A stretch of DNA of 64,000 nucleotides, taken from assembly GCF_004000215.1 (NCBI RefSeq), contig NZ_RBVY01000008.1, positions 213,932 through 277,931 on the forward strand, read 5' to 3'. This DNA comes from Nitratireductor alexandrii (GTDB lineage: Bacteria; Pseudomonadota; Alphaproteobacteria; Rhizobiales; Rhizobiaceae). Below the pieces are notes generated by a model. That model saw nothing but the letters and a program-made list of their open reading frames with translations, made no database searches and had not been told where the DNA came from. Shown here piece by piece: positions 32,235 to 41,613 of this stretch (positions within the stretch are counted from its first letter, which is position 1; each line of letters starts with the position of its first letter). The position numbers were made by a program, and so were the translations under genes.

Positions 32235-33200
32235 CTAGCGCGCCGTCGCCTCGTAGACGGCGACGCCCGCGGCCAGGTCCTCCAGAGCGGCGCCGACCGA
32301 CTTGAACAGCGTGATCTCGTCGCCGCCGCGCCTGCCGGCCCGCTCGCCGCGCGCCAGTTCGTAGAGATCGGCAAGGATGTGGTCCGGCGTCAAGACGCCC
32401 GACTGCAGCGGCTGGACGATGTCGCCGGCCTCCTTGGTGGCGCCGGCGCGGGTGTCGACATAGACCCGCGCGCGGCGAACCGCCTCGTCGTCGGCCTCAC
32501 GCATGGTCGGCGTGAAGCCGCCGACGAGATCGACATGGACGCCGGGCCGCAACGCGGCGCCTTGTATCAGCGGTTCGGTCGAGATCGTCGCCGCCGAAAC
32601 GATGTCGGCCCAGCCGAGCGCGGTGTCGAGATCGCCGGCGACCGTTGCGGCAAAGCCGAGATCGCGCAGTCCCGCCGCCGCCTTTTCGGCGTTTTCGGCC
32701 GTGCGGTTCCAGATCCTGATTTCGGTGATCGGACGCACGGCGGCATGTGCCTGGACAAGAAACGGGCACAGCGCGCCGGCGCCCAGCACGAGCAGGCGCG
32801 CGGCATCGGCGCGCGCGAGATAGCTTGCCGCCAGGGCCGAGGCGCAAGCGGTGCGCCATTGCGTGAGGCGCTGGCCGTCGATCAGCGCGCGCGGCTCGCC
32901 GGTCTTGCCGTCGAGCAGCAGGTAGAGCCCGTTCACCGCCGGCAGGCCGACCGCGTTGTTGTCCGGGGTGACGGTGACGATCTTGACCCCGATATATCCG
33001 CCGTCGGAGGTGCCCGCCTTTTCGAAATCGCCCCAGGCCGGCATCAGCAGCAGGGTGGAGGCGGCGCCGTCCGGCCGCTCGACCGTGTGGTGGTGACGCA
33101 CCGGCTGCACCGCGCCGTCGCGAAAACGCGTCCGCAAGGCCTCCACCAGCCCGGCAAAGGTCAGCGAACGGTCAACCTGGTCGCGATCGATCATGCGCAT
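32235..33200 (-). CDS. Ornithine cyclodeaminase / mu-crystallin family protein
   Basis: 321-aa Rossmann protein of the OCD/mu-crystallin family. Blocks: VGLPAVNGLYLLLDGKTGEPRALIDG, TACASALAASYLAR, LVLGAGALCPFLVQAHAAV (nucleotide loop), IRIWNRTAENAE and GADIVSAAT-like DIVSAAT. Members include ornithine cyclodeaminase, alanine dehydrogenase and imine reductases, and the substrate is not decided here. Start at ATG 33200, with a GTG one codon earlier and GGAGGA 7-10 nt upstream. It precedes the two RNA methyltransferase genes. Confidence 0.88.
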   Translation of the reverse strand: MRMIDRDQVDRSLTFAGLVEALRTRFRDGAVQPVRHHHTVERPDGAASTLLLMPAWGDFEKAGTSDGGYIGVKIVTVTPDNNAVGLPAVNGLYLLLDGKTGEPRALIDGQRLTQWRTACASALAASYLARADAARLLVLGAGALCPFLVQAHAAVRPITEIRIWNRTAENAEKAAAGLRDLGFAATVAGDLDTALGWADIVSAATISTEPLIQGAALRPGVHVDLVGGFTPTMREADDEAVRRARVYVDTRAGATKEAGDIVQPLQSGVLTPDHILADLYELARGERAGRRGGDEITLFKSVGAALEDLAAGVAVYEATAR

Positions 33201-33280
33201 CACGCCGCGCTCCTCCTCACAGCGATCCGTGAAAACCCGAAATCCCGACGGGAGAACCCGCCGCGACGCCGCATCCGGCG

Positions 33281-33628
33281 TCAGGTGCGCGCGGCCGGCA
33301 CGCCGGCGCCTGCTTCCCTGGCGGGTGCCGGCGCGGCCTGGCTGGTCTGGCGCAGCAGGTTTTGCACTTCCTTGCCCTTGGCGCGCGCCTCGCGCCGATA
33401 GCGCCCCTGGCGCAGCCAGGTCGCCAGGCTGCCGATGATCATGCCGCAGACCAGCGCCACAAACAGCAGCACGAACAGCGGCAGGGCCGTCGTCAGCGCC
33501 GGATTGCCGGGATTGAAAGGATCGAGCGTGAAGGCGACCGGCGCGCGATTGGCCACGGCGAGCGCGATCAGCGCCACGGCCACCGGTACCACCACAACAA
33601 TGAGCACGACGCGGTTCAGCATCTTCAC
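33281..33628 (-). CDS. lapA: LapA-domain (DUF1049) inner membrane protein
   Basis: 115 aa with two TM helices (about 7-27 and 47-70) and a charged cytoplasmic tail, typical of LapA proteins that help control LPS synthesis. It stands behind ihfB, the usual arrangement in alphaproteobacteria. Start GTG at 33628 or ATG at 33622; the ribosome site is weak. Confidence 0.87.
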   Translation of the reverse strand: MKMLNRVVLIVVVVPVAVALIALAVANRAPVAFTLDPFNPGNPALTTALPLFVLLFVALVCGMIIGSLATWLRQGRYRREARAKGKEVQNLLRQTSQAAPAPAREAGAGVPAART

Positions 33629-33752
33629 TCCGATTATCCGTCCACGGACCCCATGGCCGCCACTCTTTCCGAAACCCGGCCTCCCGGCTTACGGGTCACG
33701 CTGCACACCGCTCGCGTACCCCGCGCCGGAGCGCCGCGCAAGCACGGCCGTC

Positions 33753-34034
33753 TCATTTTGCGTTCAGGCGCTCGCGCAATTCCTTGCCGGTCTTGAAAAA
33801 CGGGATCCATTTCTCCTCGACCTCGACGGCGTCGCCGGTGCGCGGGTTGCGCCCGATACGCGCCGGCCTGTTCTTGACCGAAAAGGCGCCGAAGCCGCGC
33901 AATTCGACCCTGTTGCCTTCGGCCAGGGCCTCGCTGATTTCCTCGAAAATGGCGTTCACGATGTTTTCGACATCGCGCAGAAACAGATGCGGATTGCGAT
34001 TTGCAATCGTCTGTACGAGTTCGGATTTGATCAT
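33753..34034 (-). CDS. ihfB: Integration host factor beta subunit
   Basis: 93-aa HU/IHF-type DNA-bending protein. The ATG at 34034 gives [18 protein letters not shown]; the DNA-contact arm reads [21 protein letters not shown]. It pairs with IHF-alpha encoded elsewhere. Position between sppA and lapA is the standard alphaproteobacterial order and distinguishes it from HU. The longer frame to 34226 covers sppA sequence and is rejected. Confidence 0.96.
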   Translation of the reverse strand: MIKSELVQTIANRNPHLFLRDVENIVNAIFEEISEALAEGNRVELRGFGAFSVKNRPARIGRNPRTGDAVEVEEKWIPFFKTGKELRERLNAK

Positions 34035-34080
34035 GTTTGCGCCGATCCTGTTTTGCCCGAAATCCTTGATTGTCCGAGCT

Positions 34081-35061
34081 TTATTGTTCCCCTGCCACGC
34101 CCTCGGCAGGTTGCCAGAGCGATACCAGACCGTCAAGCAAGAGCCGTTCGGCGCCAAGGGCACGCAACAGGGCGGCTCCGCCTTTTTCAAGCCCCAGGCC
34201 CGCGCCCGCGTCTCCCAAGAGCGCATCGACCAACAGATAGGGCGAGGTGGTGCGTTTCGGCTTCCACTCGATCACGTCGAGTTCGGTGTCGACGCCCTTC
34301 GACTTCAGCCAGGCAAGCGCCATCTCCTCGCCGCCGAGGGCGTCGACCAGCTTGCGGTCGAGCGCCTGGCGCCCGGTGAACACGGAGCCGTCGGCGAGAC
34401 GCTCGGTCTCGGCGCGCGACAGCGGCCGCCGTTCGGTGACCAGCCCGACGAACCAGTCGTAGGAATCGAGGATCATCGCGCGGATCATCGCCCGCTCCTC
34501 GTCCGTGGTCGGGTTGAACGGCGAGGGTTCGGCCTTGAGCGGGGAGGATTTGATCTCCTCCAGCTTGATGCCGACCTTGTCCATCAGCCCGGTGACGTCG
34601 GGAAACTGCACCAGGACGCCGATCGAGCCGACGATCGAGGATTTGCGGGCCACGATATGGTCGCTCGCGCTGGCGATCATGTAGCCCGCAGAGGCGGCGA
34701 GGGTGCCGACCTGGGCCACGACCGGCTTTTTCTCGGCCAGGCGGCGCACGGCCTCGAAGATCGCCTCGCCGCCGGCGGTGGTGCCGCCGGGCGAATCCAC
34801 CGCCAGGATCACGCCCTTGACCCTGTCCGTCTCGGCGATCCGCTCCAAGCGGTCGAGAAGCTCCTCGTCCTCGGTGATCGTGCCTTCGATGCGGACCTTG
34901 GCGATCTGGTCGGCGCCGCTGCCGGGCAGGCTGTCGCCGAACAGGCTAAACCCGTAGGCGGCGATGGCCACCGCGGCCACCAGCAGCGCGGCCACGCGCC
35001 AGAAGGTGAGTTTTCGCCGCAGCCGGCGGCGGTCTATGAGGTCGTCGGCGCGCAATGCCAT
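34081..35061 (-). CDS. sppA: Signal peptide peptidase SppA (short S49 form)
   Basis: 326-aa membrane-anchored S49 serine peptidase that degrades cleaved signal peptides. N-terminal TM at about 20-40; catalytic Ser124 in [13 protein letters not shown] and Lys176 in [11 protein letters not shown]; oxyanion region [11 protein letters not shown] near 89. This is the short one-domain form. ATG at 35061 with GAGG upstream. Confidence 0.94.
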   Translation of the reverse strand: MALRADDLIDRRRLRRKLTFWRVAALLVAAVAIAAYGFSLFGDSLPGSGADQIAKVRIEGTITEDEELLDRLERIAETDRVKGVILAVDSPGGTTAGGEAIFEAVRRLAEKKPVVAQVGTLAASAGYMIASASDHIVARKSSIVGSIGVLVQFPDVTGLMDKVGIKLEEIKSSPLKAEPSPFNPTTDEERAMIRAMILDSYDWFVGLVTERRPLSRAETERLADGSVFTGRQALDRKLVDALGGEEMALAWLKSKGVDTELDVIEWKPKRTTSPYLLVDALLGDAGAGLGLEKGGAALLRALGAERLLLDGLVSLWQPAEGVAGEQ

Positions 35062-35370
35062 AGGTGCCTCGCAAGAATCGTCTTTGGTGCCGGTCTCTTA
35101 GACCGGATCGGCCATGCAATGAAACGCCCGGAGCGGACATTTCAGCGCTGCGCGGCTTCAGCCCGCGGCTCGTAAGACCCGCAACTCAGGCAAAATCCTC
35201 GCATGTCACCCAAAAATAACCATATTGGGCTGAAAATCGAGAAAAGAAGACGTTATCCTGAAAAGGGTCGGTTTGATCGATGCGCGAAAGCCGGCATTTC
35301 ATGGATGGTCCACTCCAACGCGAAACCGACAGACGCATGTTTTCGAAAGCCCCCAAAAAGGAGCGAGCCT
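35062..35370. other. Divergent intergenic region sppA / lptC
   Basis: About 310 bp. It holds the sppA ribosome site (GAGG near 35069), an A/T-rich patch around 35206-35260 that is a good place for promoters of both sides, and AAGGAG at 35358-35363 that fixes the lptC start. No other gene or RNA was recognised. Confidence 0.5.
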
Positions 35371-36054
35371 TTGCATAGCGCTCACGGCTCGGCACCCGAG
35401 GCAACCGGACGCGAGGAAGCCGCATTTCTCAAGGCCAGGCGCTATTCGAAAAGGGTGCGCGTGGTCAAGCTCGCCCTGCCGCTGGTCGGCGCGGCGCTCG
35501 CCATCGGCTTTTTCGGCTATTCCTACCTGTTGTCGCCGAGTTCGGTGTCGATCGGCGTCGAAGGCGCGGCGGTGCGCGACGGCAAGCTGGTGATGGCGAA
35601 CCCGAAGGTGAGCGGCTACACCCAGGAAAACCTGCCCTACACGCTGACGGCGCTGCGCGCGATCCAGGACCTGTCGCAGACCGGTGCGATCGAGCTTGAG
35701 GAAATCGACGCGAAATTTCCCGTCGACGAGAACAATTGGGCCCGTGTCGTGGCGCGGACCGGTACCTATGACGACACCGGCAACACGCTTGACATTACCA
35801 GCCCCGTCACTTTCAAGACCACCGACGGCATGATCGCCAATTTGAAGTCGGCATTCATCAATATCGATGCGGGCGAGCTCAGCACGGCCGAGCCGGTCGA
35901 CATCCTGCAGGATGGTTCGAGGGTGACGGCCGACACGTTCAAAGTGCTGGACAAGGGCAAGGTGTTCGTTTTCGAGAAGCGGGTCCGGGTCATGATCGAG
36001 CCGCAGAAGCGGGCGGACCAAGCCCCGCGCGAAGAAGCCAAGGCCGGGGACTGA
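35371..36054 (+). CDS. lptC: LPS export protein LptC
   Basis: Bitopic inner membrane protein of the Lpt bridge. The chosen start is a TTG at 35371 because AAGGAG sits 7 nt upstream; this gives 227 aa, normal for the family. An ATG at 35305 in the same frame has no ribosome site. One TM helix at about residues 34-53 (VKLALPLVGAALAIGFFGY), then an LptC beta-jellyroll (VRDGKLVMANPKVSGYT ... VKVFVFEKRVRVMIEP-type end). It ends 1 bp before lptA, so the pair is co-translated. Confidence 0.9.
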   Translation: MHSAHGSAPEATGREEAAFLKARRYSKRVRVVKLALPLVGAALAIGFFGYSYLLSPSSVSIGVEGAAVRDGKLVMANPKVSGYTQENLPYTLTALRAIQDLSQTGAIELEEIDAKFPVDENNWARVVARTGTYDDTGNTLDITSPVTFKTTDGMIANLKSAFINIDAGELSTAEPVDILQDGSRVTADTFKVLDKGKVFVFEKRVRVMIEPQKRADQAPREEAKAGD

Positions 36055-36055
36055 A

Positions 36056-36619
36056 ATGAAAAGAATCGCAACTGCCCTGTCCGGTTTCGGCCTGAGCGTG
36101 CTTCTGGCGGGAGCGGCGATGGCCCAGTCAGAACCCCGCATGACCGGACTGAAACTGTCGGGCGACGAACCGATTCAGATCGAAAGCGACCGGCTGGAGG
36201 TGCGTGACGCCGAAGGGATCGCGATCTTTACCGGCAATGTGAACGTGGTCCAGGGGCCGACCCTGCTCAAATCGGGCCGCATGACGGTCTACTACGCGAC
36301 CGACGGAGCCGCCGAACCGGCCGCGACGGCCGGGCCGGATGCCAGCCGCATCGAGAGGCTGGAAGTCGACGAGAACGTCTATGTCAAAACCGAAACGCAG
36401 GTCGCGACGGCCGACAAGGCGTCCTTCGACATGAAAACCGAGATTCTGGTCATGACGGGCAAGGAGGTGGTGCTGTCCGACGACGGCAACGTGCTCGTCG
36501 GCTGCAAGCTCACGGTCCAGATGGCGAGTGGCCACGCGCTGCTTGACGGCTGCGGCCAGTCGGAGGGCGCGACCGGGCGCGTGAAAATGCTGCTTCAGCC
36601 CAAGTCCCAGAGCCAATAG
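36056..36619 (+). CDS. lptA: LPS export protein LptA
   Basis: 187-aa periplasmic OstA/LptA-fold protein that carries LPS between LptC and the outer membrane LptD. A signal peptide ends near AMAQSEP (residue 24); the jellyroll has [23 protein letters not shown] and KSGRMTVYY. An internal insert rich in Ala/Gly/Asp (about 82-96) separates two strands. It is directly coupled to lptC and followed by lptB. Confidence 0.93.
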   Translation: MKRIATALSGFGLSVLLAGAAMAQSEPRMTGLKLSGDEPIQIESDRLEVRDAEGIAIFTGNVNVVQGPTLLKSGRMTVYYATDGAAEPAATAGPDASRIERLEVDENVYVKTETQVATADKASFDMKTEILVMTGKEVVLSDDGNVLVGCKLTVQMASGHALLDGCGQSEGATGRVKMLLQPKSQSQ

Positions 36620-36627
36620 GCCGTGTC

Positions 36628-37431
36628 TTGACCGTGTTTTCGAGATTTCTTGGCGGCAACAAGACCGGCGGCGAGACGACCGGCGTTCGTCCTGACCGCG
36701 AAAAATACAAGGGCACCTTGATCGCGCGCGGGCTGTCCAAGAGCTATCGCGGACGCACCGTGGTCAGCGGCGTGTCGATCGGGCTGCGCGCCGGCGAGGC
36801 CGTCGGCCTGCTGGGGCCGAACGGCGCCGGCAAGACCACCTGCTTCTACATGGTGACCGGGCTGGTGCCGGTCGACGAGGGCATGATCGAGATCGACGGT
36901 TTCGACGTCACGACCATGCCGATGTATCGGCGCGCGCGGCTCGGCATCGGCTATCTGCCCCAGGAGGCTTCGATCTTCCGCGGCCTGACGGTGGAGGGCA
37001 ATATTCGCGCGGTGCTGGAAGTGGTCGAAAAGGACCGCAAGCGACGCGACGAAAAACTCGACGAGCTTCTCGAGGAATTTCACATTCCCCACCTGCGCAA
37101 GGCGCCGGCGCTGTCGCTGTCGGGCGGCGAACGCCGCCGGCTGGAGATCGCGCGCGCGCTCGCCTCCAACCCCAATTTCATGCTGCTCGACGAGCCGTTT
37201 GCCGGCGTCGACCCGATTGCGGTGTCCGACATCCAGCAATTGGTGCGCCACCTGACGGCGCGCGGCATCGGCGTGCTGATTACCGACCACAATGTCCGCG
37301 AGACGCTGGGGCTGATCGACCGCGCCTATATTCTGCATGCCGGCCAGGTGCTTACCCACGGTCGTGCCGCCGACATCGTCAACAACCCCGACGTGCGCCG
37401 TCTTTACCTCGGCGAAGGCTTTTCCCTGTAG
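36628..37431 (+). CDS. lptB: LPS export ABC transporter ATPase LptB
   Basis: 267-aa ATPase of the LptB2FG extractor. Walker [25 protein letters not shown] signature, Walker [14 protein letters not shown] and switch [10 protein letters not shown], the last being diagnostic for LptB. The frame begins at a TTG (36628), with a GTG two codons later; the first 25 residues are variable and not conserved in E. coli LptB. No ATG is available near the start. Confidence 0.94.
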   Translation: MTVFSRFLGGNKTGGETTGVRPDREKYKGTLIARGLSKSYRGRTVVSGVSIGLRAGEAVGLLGPNGAGKTTCFYMVTGLVPVDEGMIEIDGFDVTTMPMYRRARLGIGYLPQEASIFRGLTVEGNIRAVLEVVEKDRKRRDEKLDELLEEFHIPHLRKAPALSLSGGERRRLEIARALASNPNFMLLDEPFAGVDPIAVSDIQQLVRHLTARGIGVLITDHNVRETLGLIDRAYILHAGQVLTHGRAADIVNNPDVRRLYLGEGFSL

Positions 37432-37475
37432 CTTGCCCGCTGTCGGCCGCGCGCCGCGGTTGCGGCGACCGGCGC

Positions 37476-37504
37476 TTGACAAGCAAAAGCCGGGCCAGTT
37501 TCTA
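37476..37504 (+). promoter_or_regulatory. Candidate sigma-70-type promoter of rpoN
   Basis: TTGACA at 37476-37481, a 17-bp spacer, and TTTCTA at 37499-37504. The -35 is perfect, the -10 is only fair. It lies about 60 bp before the rpoN ATG and after the lptB stop. Confidence 0.5.
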
Positions 37505-37563
37505 ATGGCCTCAGGTTTTTTCGGATGCCGCCCGGCGGATCGGGCGGAAACGCGGGATTCTTG

Positions 37564-39102
37564 ATGGCGCTGACAGCAAAGCTCCAGCTGCGCCAGTCGC
37601 AGTCGCTGGTGATGACGCCGCAACTGATGCAGTCGATCCGGCTGCTGCAGTTGACCCATCACGAGCTGGACCGCTTCATCGACGAGGAGATCGAGCGCAA
37701 TCCGCTGCTCGAGCGCCAGGACGCCGACACGGCCGGGGCCGGCGCCGAGGCGGGCCTTCCGGAGGCCGACGCGAGCGACGCTGCCCCGCAGGGCGACTGG
37801 TTCGAAACCAGCCTCAGCAACGATGCCGAAACGCTGGCCGGCCAGTTCGACACCACGCTCGAAAACGTCTTTCCCGACGATCCCGGCGGCGGCGACCGGC
37901 TCGGTCCGGCCTTGTCTGCCAGTTGGAAATCGGGCGCCGGCGCGGGGCCGGGGCTCGGTGCAAGCAGCGCGGATGGGTTCGACTTCGAGGACGTGACGGC
38001 CGCCGCGCCGAGCCTGCGCGACCATGTGCGCGAGCAATTGGCGCTTGCCTTTTCCGACTTGACCGAACGGCTGATCGCGGCCGATCTCGCCGAAGGACTC
38101 GACGAATGCGGCTATTTGCGGGTCGACGTGGCGGAAGTCGCCGGCCGGCTCAACGTGGAAACCGACACGGTGGAGGCGGTTCTGCGCGTGTGCCAGAACT
38201 GCGATCCGGCCGGGCTTTTCGCCCGCGACCTCGCGGAATGCCTGGCCCTGCAGCTTGCACGGCGGCACAGGCTGGATCCGGCCATGCGCACGCTTCTGGG
38301 CCATCTCGATCTGCTGGCACGACGCGATTTCGCCGCGCTGCGGAAATTGTGCGGGGTCGATGAAAGCGACCTGATCGACATGCTGGCCGAAATCCGCGCC
38401 CTCGATCCCAAGCCGGGATCGGCCTTCCTGCACAGCGGCATCGAGACGGTGCTGCCCGATGTCGTGGTCTCGGCCGCGCCGGATGGCGGCTGGACGGTGG
38501 AGCTCAACCCCGACGCCCTGCCGCGGGTCCTGGTCGACCAGACCTATTTCGCCCGCGTCTCGCGCCAGGCGAGCTCCAGGGAAGACCGCGACTTCGTCTC
38601 GCAATGCCTGCAGGACGCCAACTGGCTGACGCGCAGCCTGGACCAGCGCGCCAGAACGATCCTGAAGGTCGCGTCCGAGATCGTGAAACAGCAGGACACG
38701 TTTCTGGCCTACGGAATCGGCCATATGCGCCCGCTCAACCTGCGCACGGTGGCCGACGCGATCGGCATGCACGAATCGACCGTCAGCCGGGTGACCACCA
38801 ACAAATACATGCTGACCCCGCGCGGCATGTTCGAACTGCGGTTCTTCTTCACCGCCGCCATCGCCTCGGCCGAAGGCGGCGAGGCCCATTCGGCCGAGGC
38901 CGTCCGACATCATATCCGCGAGATGATCGCGCGGGAAAACCCCGCCAAGGTCCTGTCCGACGACGCGATTGTGGATATCCTGAGGAAAACCGGGGTCGAC
39001 ATCGCCCGGCGTACGGTCGCCAAGTATCGGGAAAGCATGAGCATTCCCTCTTCCGTTCAGAGGCGCCGCGAAAAGCGGGCGCTGGCGGTGGCCGGTCCGT
39101 GA
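37564..39102 (+). CDS. rpoN: RNA polymerase sigma-54 factor
   Basis: 512-aa sigma-54. The Gln/Leu-rich activator-interaction region is at 1-50 (LRQSQSLVMTPQLMQSIRLL), followed by an acidic linker, the core-binding domain, the helix-turn-helix region (VADAIGMHESTVSRVTTNKY) and the RpoN box ARRTVAKYRE at about 481-490. ATG at 37564 matches the family N-terminus; an upstream ATG at 37525 would add 13 unmatched residues. Directs nitrogen and other genes needing enhancer-binding activators. The downstream hpf and ptsN complete the usual cluster. Confidence 0.97.
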   Translation: MALTAKLQLRQSQSLVMTPQLMQSIRLLQLTHHELDRFIDEEIERNPLLERQDADTAGAGAEAGLPEADASDAAPQGDWFETSLSNDAETLAGQFDTTLENVFPDDPGGGDRLGPALSASWKSGAGAGPGLGASSADGFDFEDVTAAAPSLRDHVREQLALAFSDLTERLIAADLAEGLDECGYLRVDVAEVAGRLNVETDTVEAVLRVCQNCDPAGLFARDLAECLALQLARRHRLDPAMRTLLGHLDLLARRDFAALRKLCGVDESDLIDMLAEIRALDPKPGSAFLHSGIETVLPDVVVSAAPDGGWTVELNPDALPRVLVDQTYFARVSRQASSREDRDFVSQCLQDANWLTRSLDQRARTILKVASEIVKQQDTFLAYGIGHMRPLNLRTVADAIGMHESTVSRVTTNKYMLTPRGMFELRFFFTAAIASAEGGEAHSAEAVRHHIREMIARENPAKVLSDDAIVDILRKTGVDIARRTVAKYRESMSIPSSVQRRREKRALAVAGP

Positions 39103-39136
39103 CGGCGGCGCCGCGCGGCCGGGCGCGGGGCCCGCG

Positions 39137-39165
39137 TTGACAAAGCCCAATGGAGTGACTAGAAG
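39137..39165 (+). promoter_or_regulatory. Candidate promoter of hpf
   Basis: TTGACA at 39137-39142, 17-bp spacer, TAGAAG at 39160-39165. Same -35 and spacing as the candidate rpoN promoter. It lies about 180 bp before hpf, leaving a long leader with no recognised element. Confidence 0.5.
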
Positions 39166-39343
39166 CCCGCCACCCGATGGGCGGCACGCCATGAGGCGGC
39201 CGCAGCAGGACGATGGCGGAACGGTATTCCGGAATTTTTCACTGAAGCCAGCATTGGTGTCGCCGCTGAGCCTTGTAAGCGGCGGCCACGGGTATAAACT
39301 CGGGCGATAGCGTCGTGTGTGGCAAGGAAAGGTCGGCTTTCAA

Positions 39344-39928
39344 ATGAGCCTGCGCATTTCTGGCAAGCAAATGGAAATCGGCGATGCGTTCCGCGCCCGC
39401 ATCGACGGTCGGATAGCCGAAGCGGTCGACAAATATTTCGACGGGGGGTTCTCGGGTCGGGTGACGGTCGAAAAGACCGGCTCGCGCTTCGCCGCGGACT
39501 GCATGCTGCACCTCGACACCGGCATGACGCTGCAGGCCGAAGGCAGGGCGCAGGATCCGCAGGCAGCCTTCGACGCCGCGGCCGACCGGGTGGAAAAGCG
39601 GCTGCGCCGCTACAAGCGGCGCCTGAAATCGCACCAGGGAGCGCCCGAAGAAGCGGCCTGGACCGACATTTCCTACACGATCATGGCGCCGGTCGCCGAT
39701 GAGGACGAGGAAGTTCCCGAGGACTTCGCGCCCGCCGTCGTCGCCGAATCGTCGATGGCGCTCAAAACGATGTCGGTGGCTTCCGCCGTCATCGAACTCG
39801 ATACCAAGGACAGTCCCGTCTACGTTTTTCGTAATGCCGGGACCGACGCCGTCAACATCGTCTACCGGCGAGAGGACGGCAATATTGGCTGGATCGACCC
39901 GTCATCGGTTTCCGGCAACAGTGCCTAG
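39344..39928 (+). CDS. hpf: Long-form ribosome hibernation promoting factor
   Basis: 194 aa. The N-terminal domain (about 1-100; MSLRISGKQMEIGDAFRARI, RRYKRRLKSHQ) binds the 30S decoding region; the C-terminal domain (about 135-194; KDSPVYVFRNAGTDAVNIVYRREDGNIGWI) allows dimerisation, so this is the long form that makes 100S ribosomes. An acidic linker joins them. ATG at 39344 is preceded by AAGGAAAGG. Position between rpoN and ptsN is standard. Confidence 0.95.
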   Translation: MSLRISGKQMEIGDAFRARIDGRIAEAVDKYFDGGFSGRVTVEKTGSRFAADCMLHLDTGMTLQAEGRAQDPQAAFDAAADRVEKRLRRYKRRLKSHQGAPEEAAWTDISYTIMAPVADEDEEVPEDFAPAVVAESSMALKTMSVASAVIELDTKDSPVYVFRNAGTDAVNIVYRREDGNIGWIDPSSVSGNSA

Positions 39929-40048
39929 GGCCACGACCCCGTTGACATGATTCAAACGGGCCGTGACCCTGGATCCACGATCTGACAGCCGCGGCGCTCC
40001 CATGTCAGGGAGCCTCGGCGCGGTATGCAGAGAAAGGAACGCGCGAAA

Positions 40049-40513
40049 ATGGATCTCAGCGATCTGATCGAGGTTCCGGCGGTACTGCCGGCCTTGAAGG
40101 CGAACTCCAAAAAGCAGGTGCTGCAGCTTCTGGCCGAAAAGGCCAGCGCCATTACCGGTCTTTCGGAGCGCGAGATTTTCGACACGATCTTGCAGCGTGA
40201 ACGGCTGGGCTCGACCGGCGTCGGCAACGGGATCGCGATCCCGCACGGCAAGCTGCCCGGCGTCGACGCGATCACCGGCGTCTTTGCCCGGCTCGAAACA
40301 CCGGTCGATTTCGAGGCGCTGGACGACCAGCCGGTCGATCTGGTGTTTCTGCTGATCGCGCCGGAGGGCGCCGGGGCCGACCATCTCAAGGCCTTGTCGC
40401 GAATCGCCCGCGTGCTGCGCGACAGCGACACCGTGGCCAAGATCCGCGGCACCAAGGACGCCACGGCGATCCATACTTTCCTGGCCTCCAAACCGGCCTC
40501 GCACGCCGCCTAG
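40049..40513 (+). CDS. ptsN: Nitrogen PTS IIA protein
   Basis: 154-aa EIIA-Ntr, a regulatory phosphoacceptor. The phosphorylation site is His66 in GNGIAIPHGKLPG. ATG at 40049 has AAAGGAA upstream. In alphaproteobacteria PtsN tunes potassium transport, carbon/nitrogen balance and stringent response signalling. It follows hpf, and a reverse copy of the palindromic repeat lies behind it. Confidence 0.96.
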   Translation: MDLSDLIEVPAVLPALKANSKKQVLQLLAEKASAITGLSEREIFDTILQRERLGSTGVGNGIAIPHGKLPGVDAITGVFARLETPVDFEALDDQPVDLVFLLIAPEGAGADHLKALSRIARVLRDSDTVAKIRGTKDATAIHTFLASKPASHAA

Positions 40514-40551
40514 GGCCGTTCCGCTTTCCGCGCAGGCGCGGCCCGGCCCCG

Positions 40552-40610
40552 CCTCGTTGCTTTCACGCGTTTTCGGGCCGCGGACCGGTATCCGCTTCGC
40601 CCGGAAGCGC
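40552..40610 (-). repeat. Dispersed palindromic intergenic repeat, reverse copy E
   Basis: Read on the minus strand it begins GCGCTTCCGGGCGAAGCGG, continues ATACCGGTCCGCGGCCCG and ends AAAACGCGTGAAAGCAACGAG, the same block order as copies B, C and D. It lies between ptsN and the DUF1150 gene. A separate GC hairpin (GGGCGGCG / CGCCGCCC, 40699-40720) lies behind it. Confidence 0.75.
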
Positions 40611-40742
40611 TTTTGACAAGTCGGTCGACCTTGCGTTCAGGCGCGATCGGCGTGGTTTTTGGAACCGGGCGCGGGTTCCTTCGCGATCATCGGCCGAAGG
40701 GCGGCGCGGCGACGCCGCCCGATGCGTGGCCAAGAACCCCGA

Positions 40743-41009
40743 TCAATGGATGCTGAGCGGCGTCAGGTCGTTCTGGATCGCCGCGCCGAGCGCGCTCTCG
40801 CGCTCGTCGGTCAGCATGATCGGCTGGCCGTTGGCGGCAAACAGCGCCCACAATTCGAGCCCAGGGGCCATGTCCGGCAGGCCCGGATAACGCCCGCGAA
40901 GCTCGTCGCTGGACACTTTGCGCAGATACGCGACAGCGCCCTCGCCCAGATGCGCGAATTGCGTCTGGCTCATGGTCGATTTGACGTCGTGATTCTCGTT
41001 ATGCGTCAT
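40743..41009 (-). CDS. DUF1150-family small protein
   Basis: 88-aa protein matching the DUF1150 family (FAHLGEGAVAYLRKVSSDEL ... ALFAANGQPIMLTDERESAL). Function is not established; members sit beside small heat-shock genes in Rhizobiales, as here. ATG at 41009 with GGAGG 7 nt upstream. Probably one transcript with the hsp20 gene 65 bp upstream. Confidence 0.87.
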   Translation of the reverse strand: MTHNENHDVKSTMSQTQFAHLGEGAVAYLRKVSSDELRGRYPGLPDMAPGLELWALFAANGQPIMLTDERESALGAAIQNDLTPLSIH

Positions 41010-41073
41010 GGCAGCCTCCATCCGTCGGACCACCCACCCGGGTCGGCCCTCTTCAGAGCTATCGGTGCAAGGA

Positions 41074-41499
41074 TCAGTCTTTCACCGAGATGTTTATTTT
41101 TTGTACATGATGCTCGGGCTCGGGCCGGTCGAGATCGACCGACAGCAGACCGTTCTTCAGTTCCGCGCCGATCACCCGCATGCCGTCGGCCAGCACGAAG
41201 GCGCGCTGGAACTGACGCGCCGCGATGCCGCGATGCAGAAAATCCCGTTCGACCTCGTCTACCTGCTTGCCACGGATGACCAACTGGTTGTTCTCGGTCG
41301 CGACCTCGAGATCGTTCTCGCAGAACCCGGCCACAGCGAGCGTGATCCGGAGGCAATCGCCGCCGCCATCGTGGCCGCGTATGCGCTCGATATTGTAGGG
41401 CGGATACCCGTCGGCGGCCTTGGCCGCCCGTTCCAGGGTCTTTTCCATCGCCTCGAACCCCAGAAGCAGCGGGCTCGAAAAAGGCGTCATTCGCGTCAT
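41074..41499 (-). CDS. Small heat-shock protein, Hsp20 family
   Basis: 141-aa alpha-crystallin chaperone. The core is YNIERIRGHDGGGDCLRITLAVAGF to GLLSVDLDRPEPE; the I-x-I-like tail is INISVKD. The N-terminus MTRMTPFSSPLLLGFEAMEK is the alphaproteobacterial form. Start is one of three consecutive ATGs (41505, 41502, 41499); the third has the best distance from GAGG. Binds unfolding proteins in heat or envelope stress. Confidence 0.92.
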   Translation of the reverse strand: MTRMTPFSSPLLLGFEAMEKTLERAAKAADGYPPYNIERIRGHDGGGDCLRITLAVAGFCENDLEVATENNQLVIRGKQVDEVERDFLHRGIAARQFQRAFVLADGMRVIGAELKNGLLSVDLDRPEPEHHVQKINISVKD

Positions 41500-41613
41500 C
41501 ATCATGTCCTCAAAGAGCGACGTGGATAGGGGAAAACCCAGATGGCGTTTTCCCGCATGCACCTGATATGGTCCGCTGCCACAACGAGTTCAAGTGGGTT
41601 TTGGAGGATGGGC

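Noticed and set aside
36595..39192. 865-aa open frame on the minus strand
   Set aside because: Covers lptB and rpoN in reverse and is arginine/glycine-rich with no domain; shadow.
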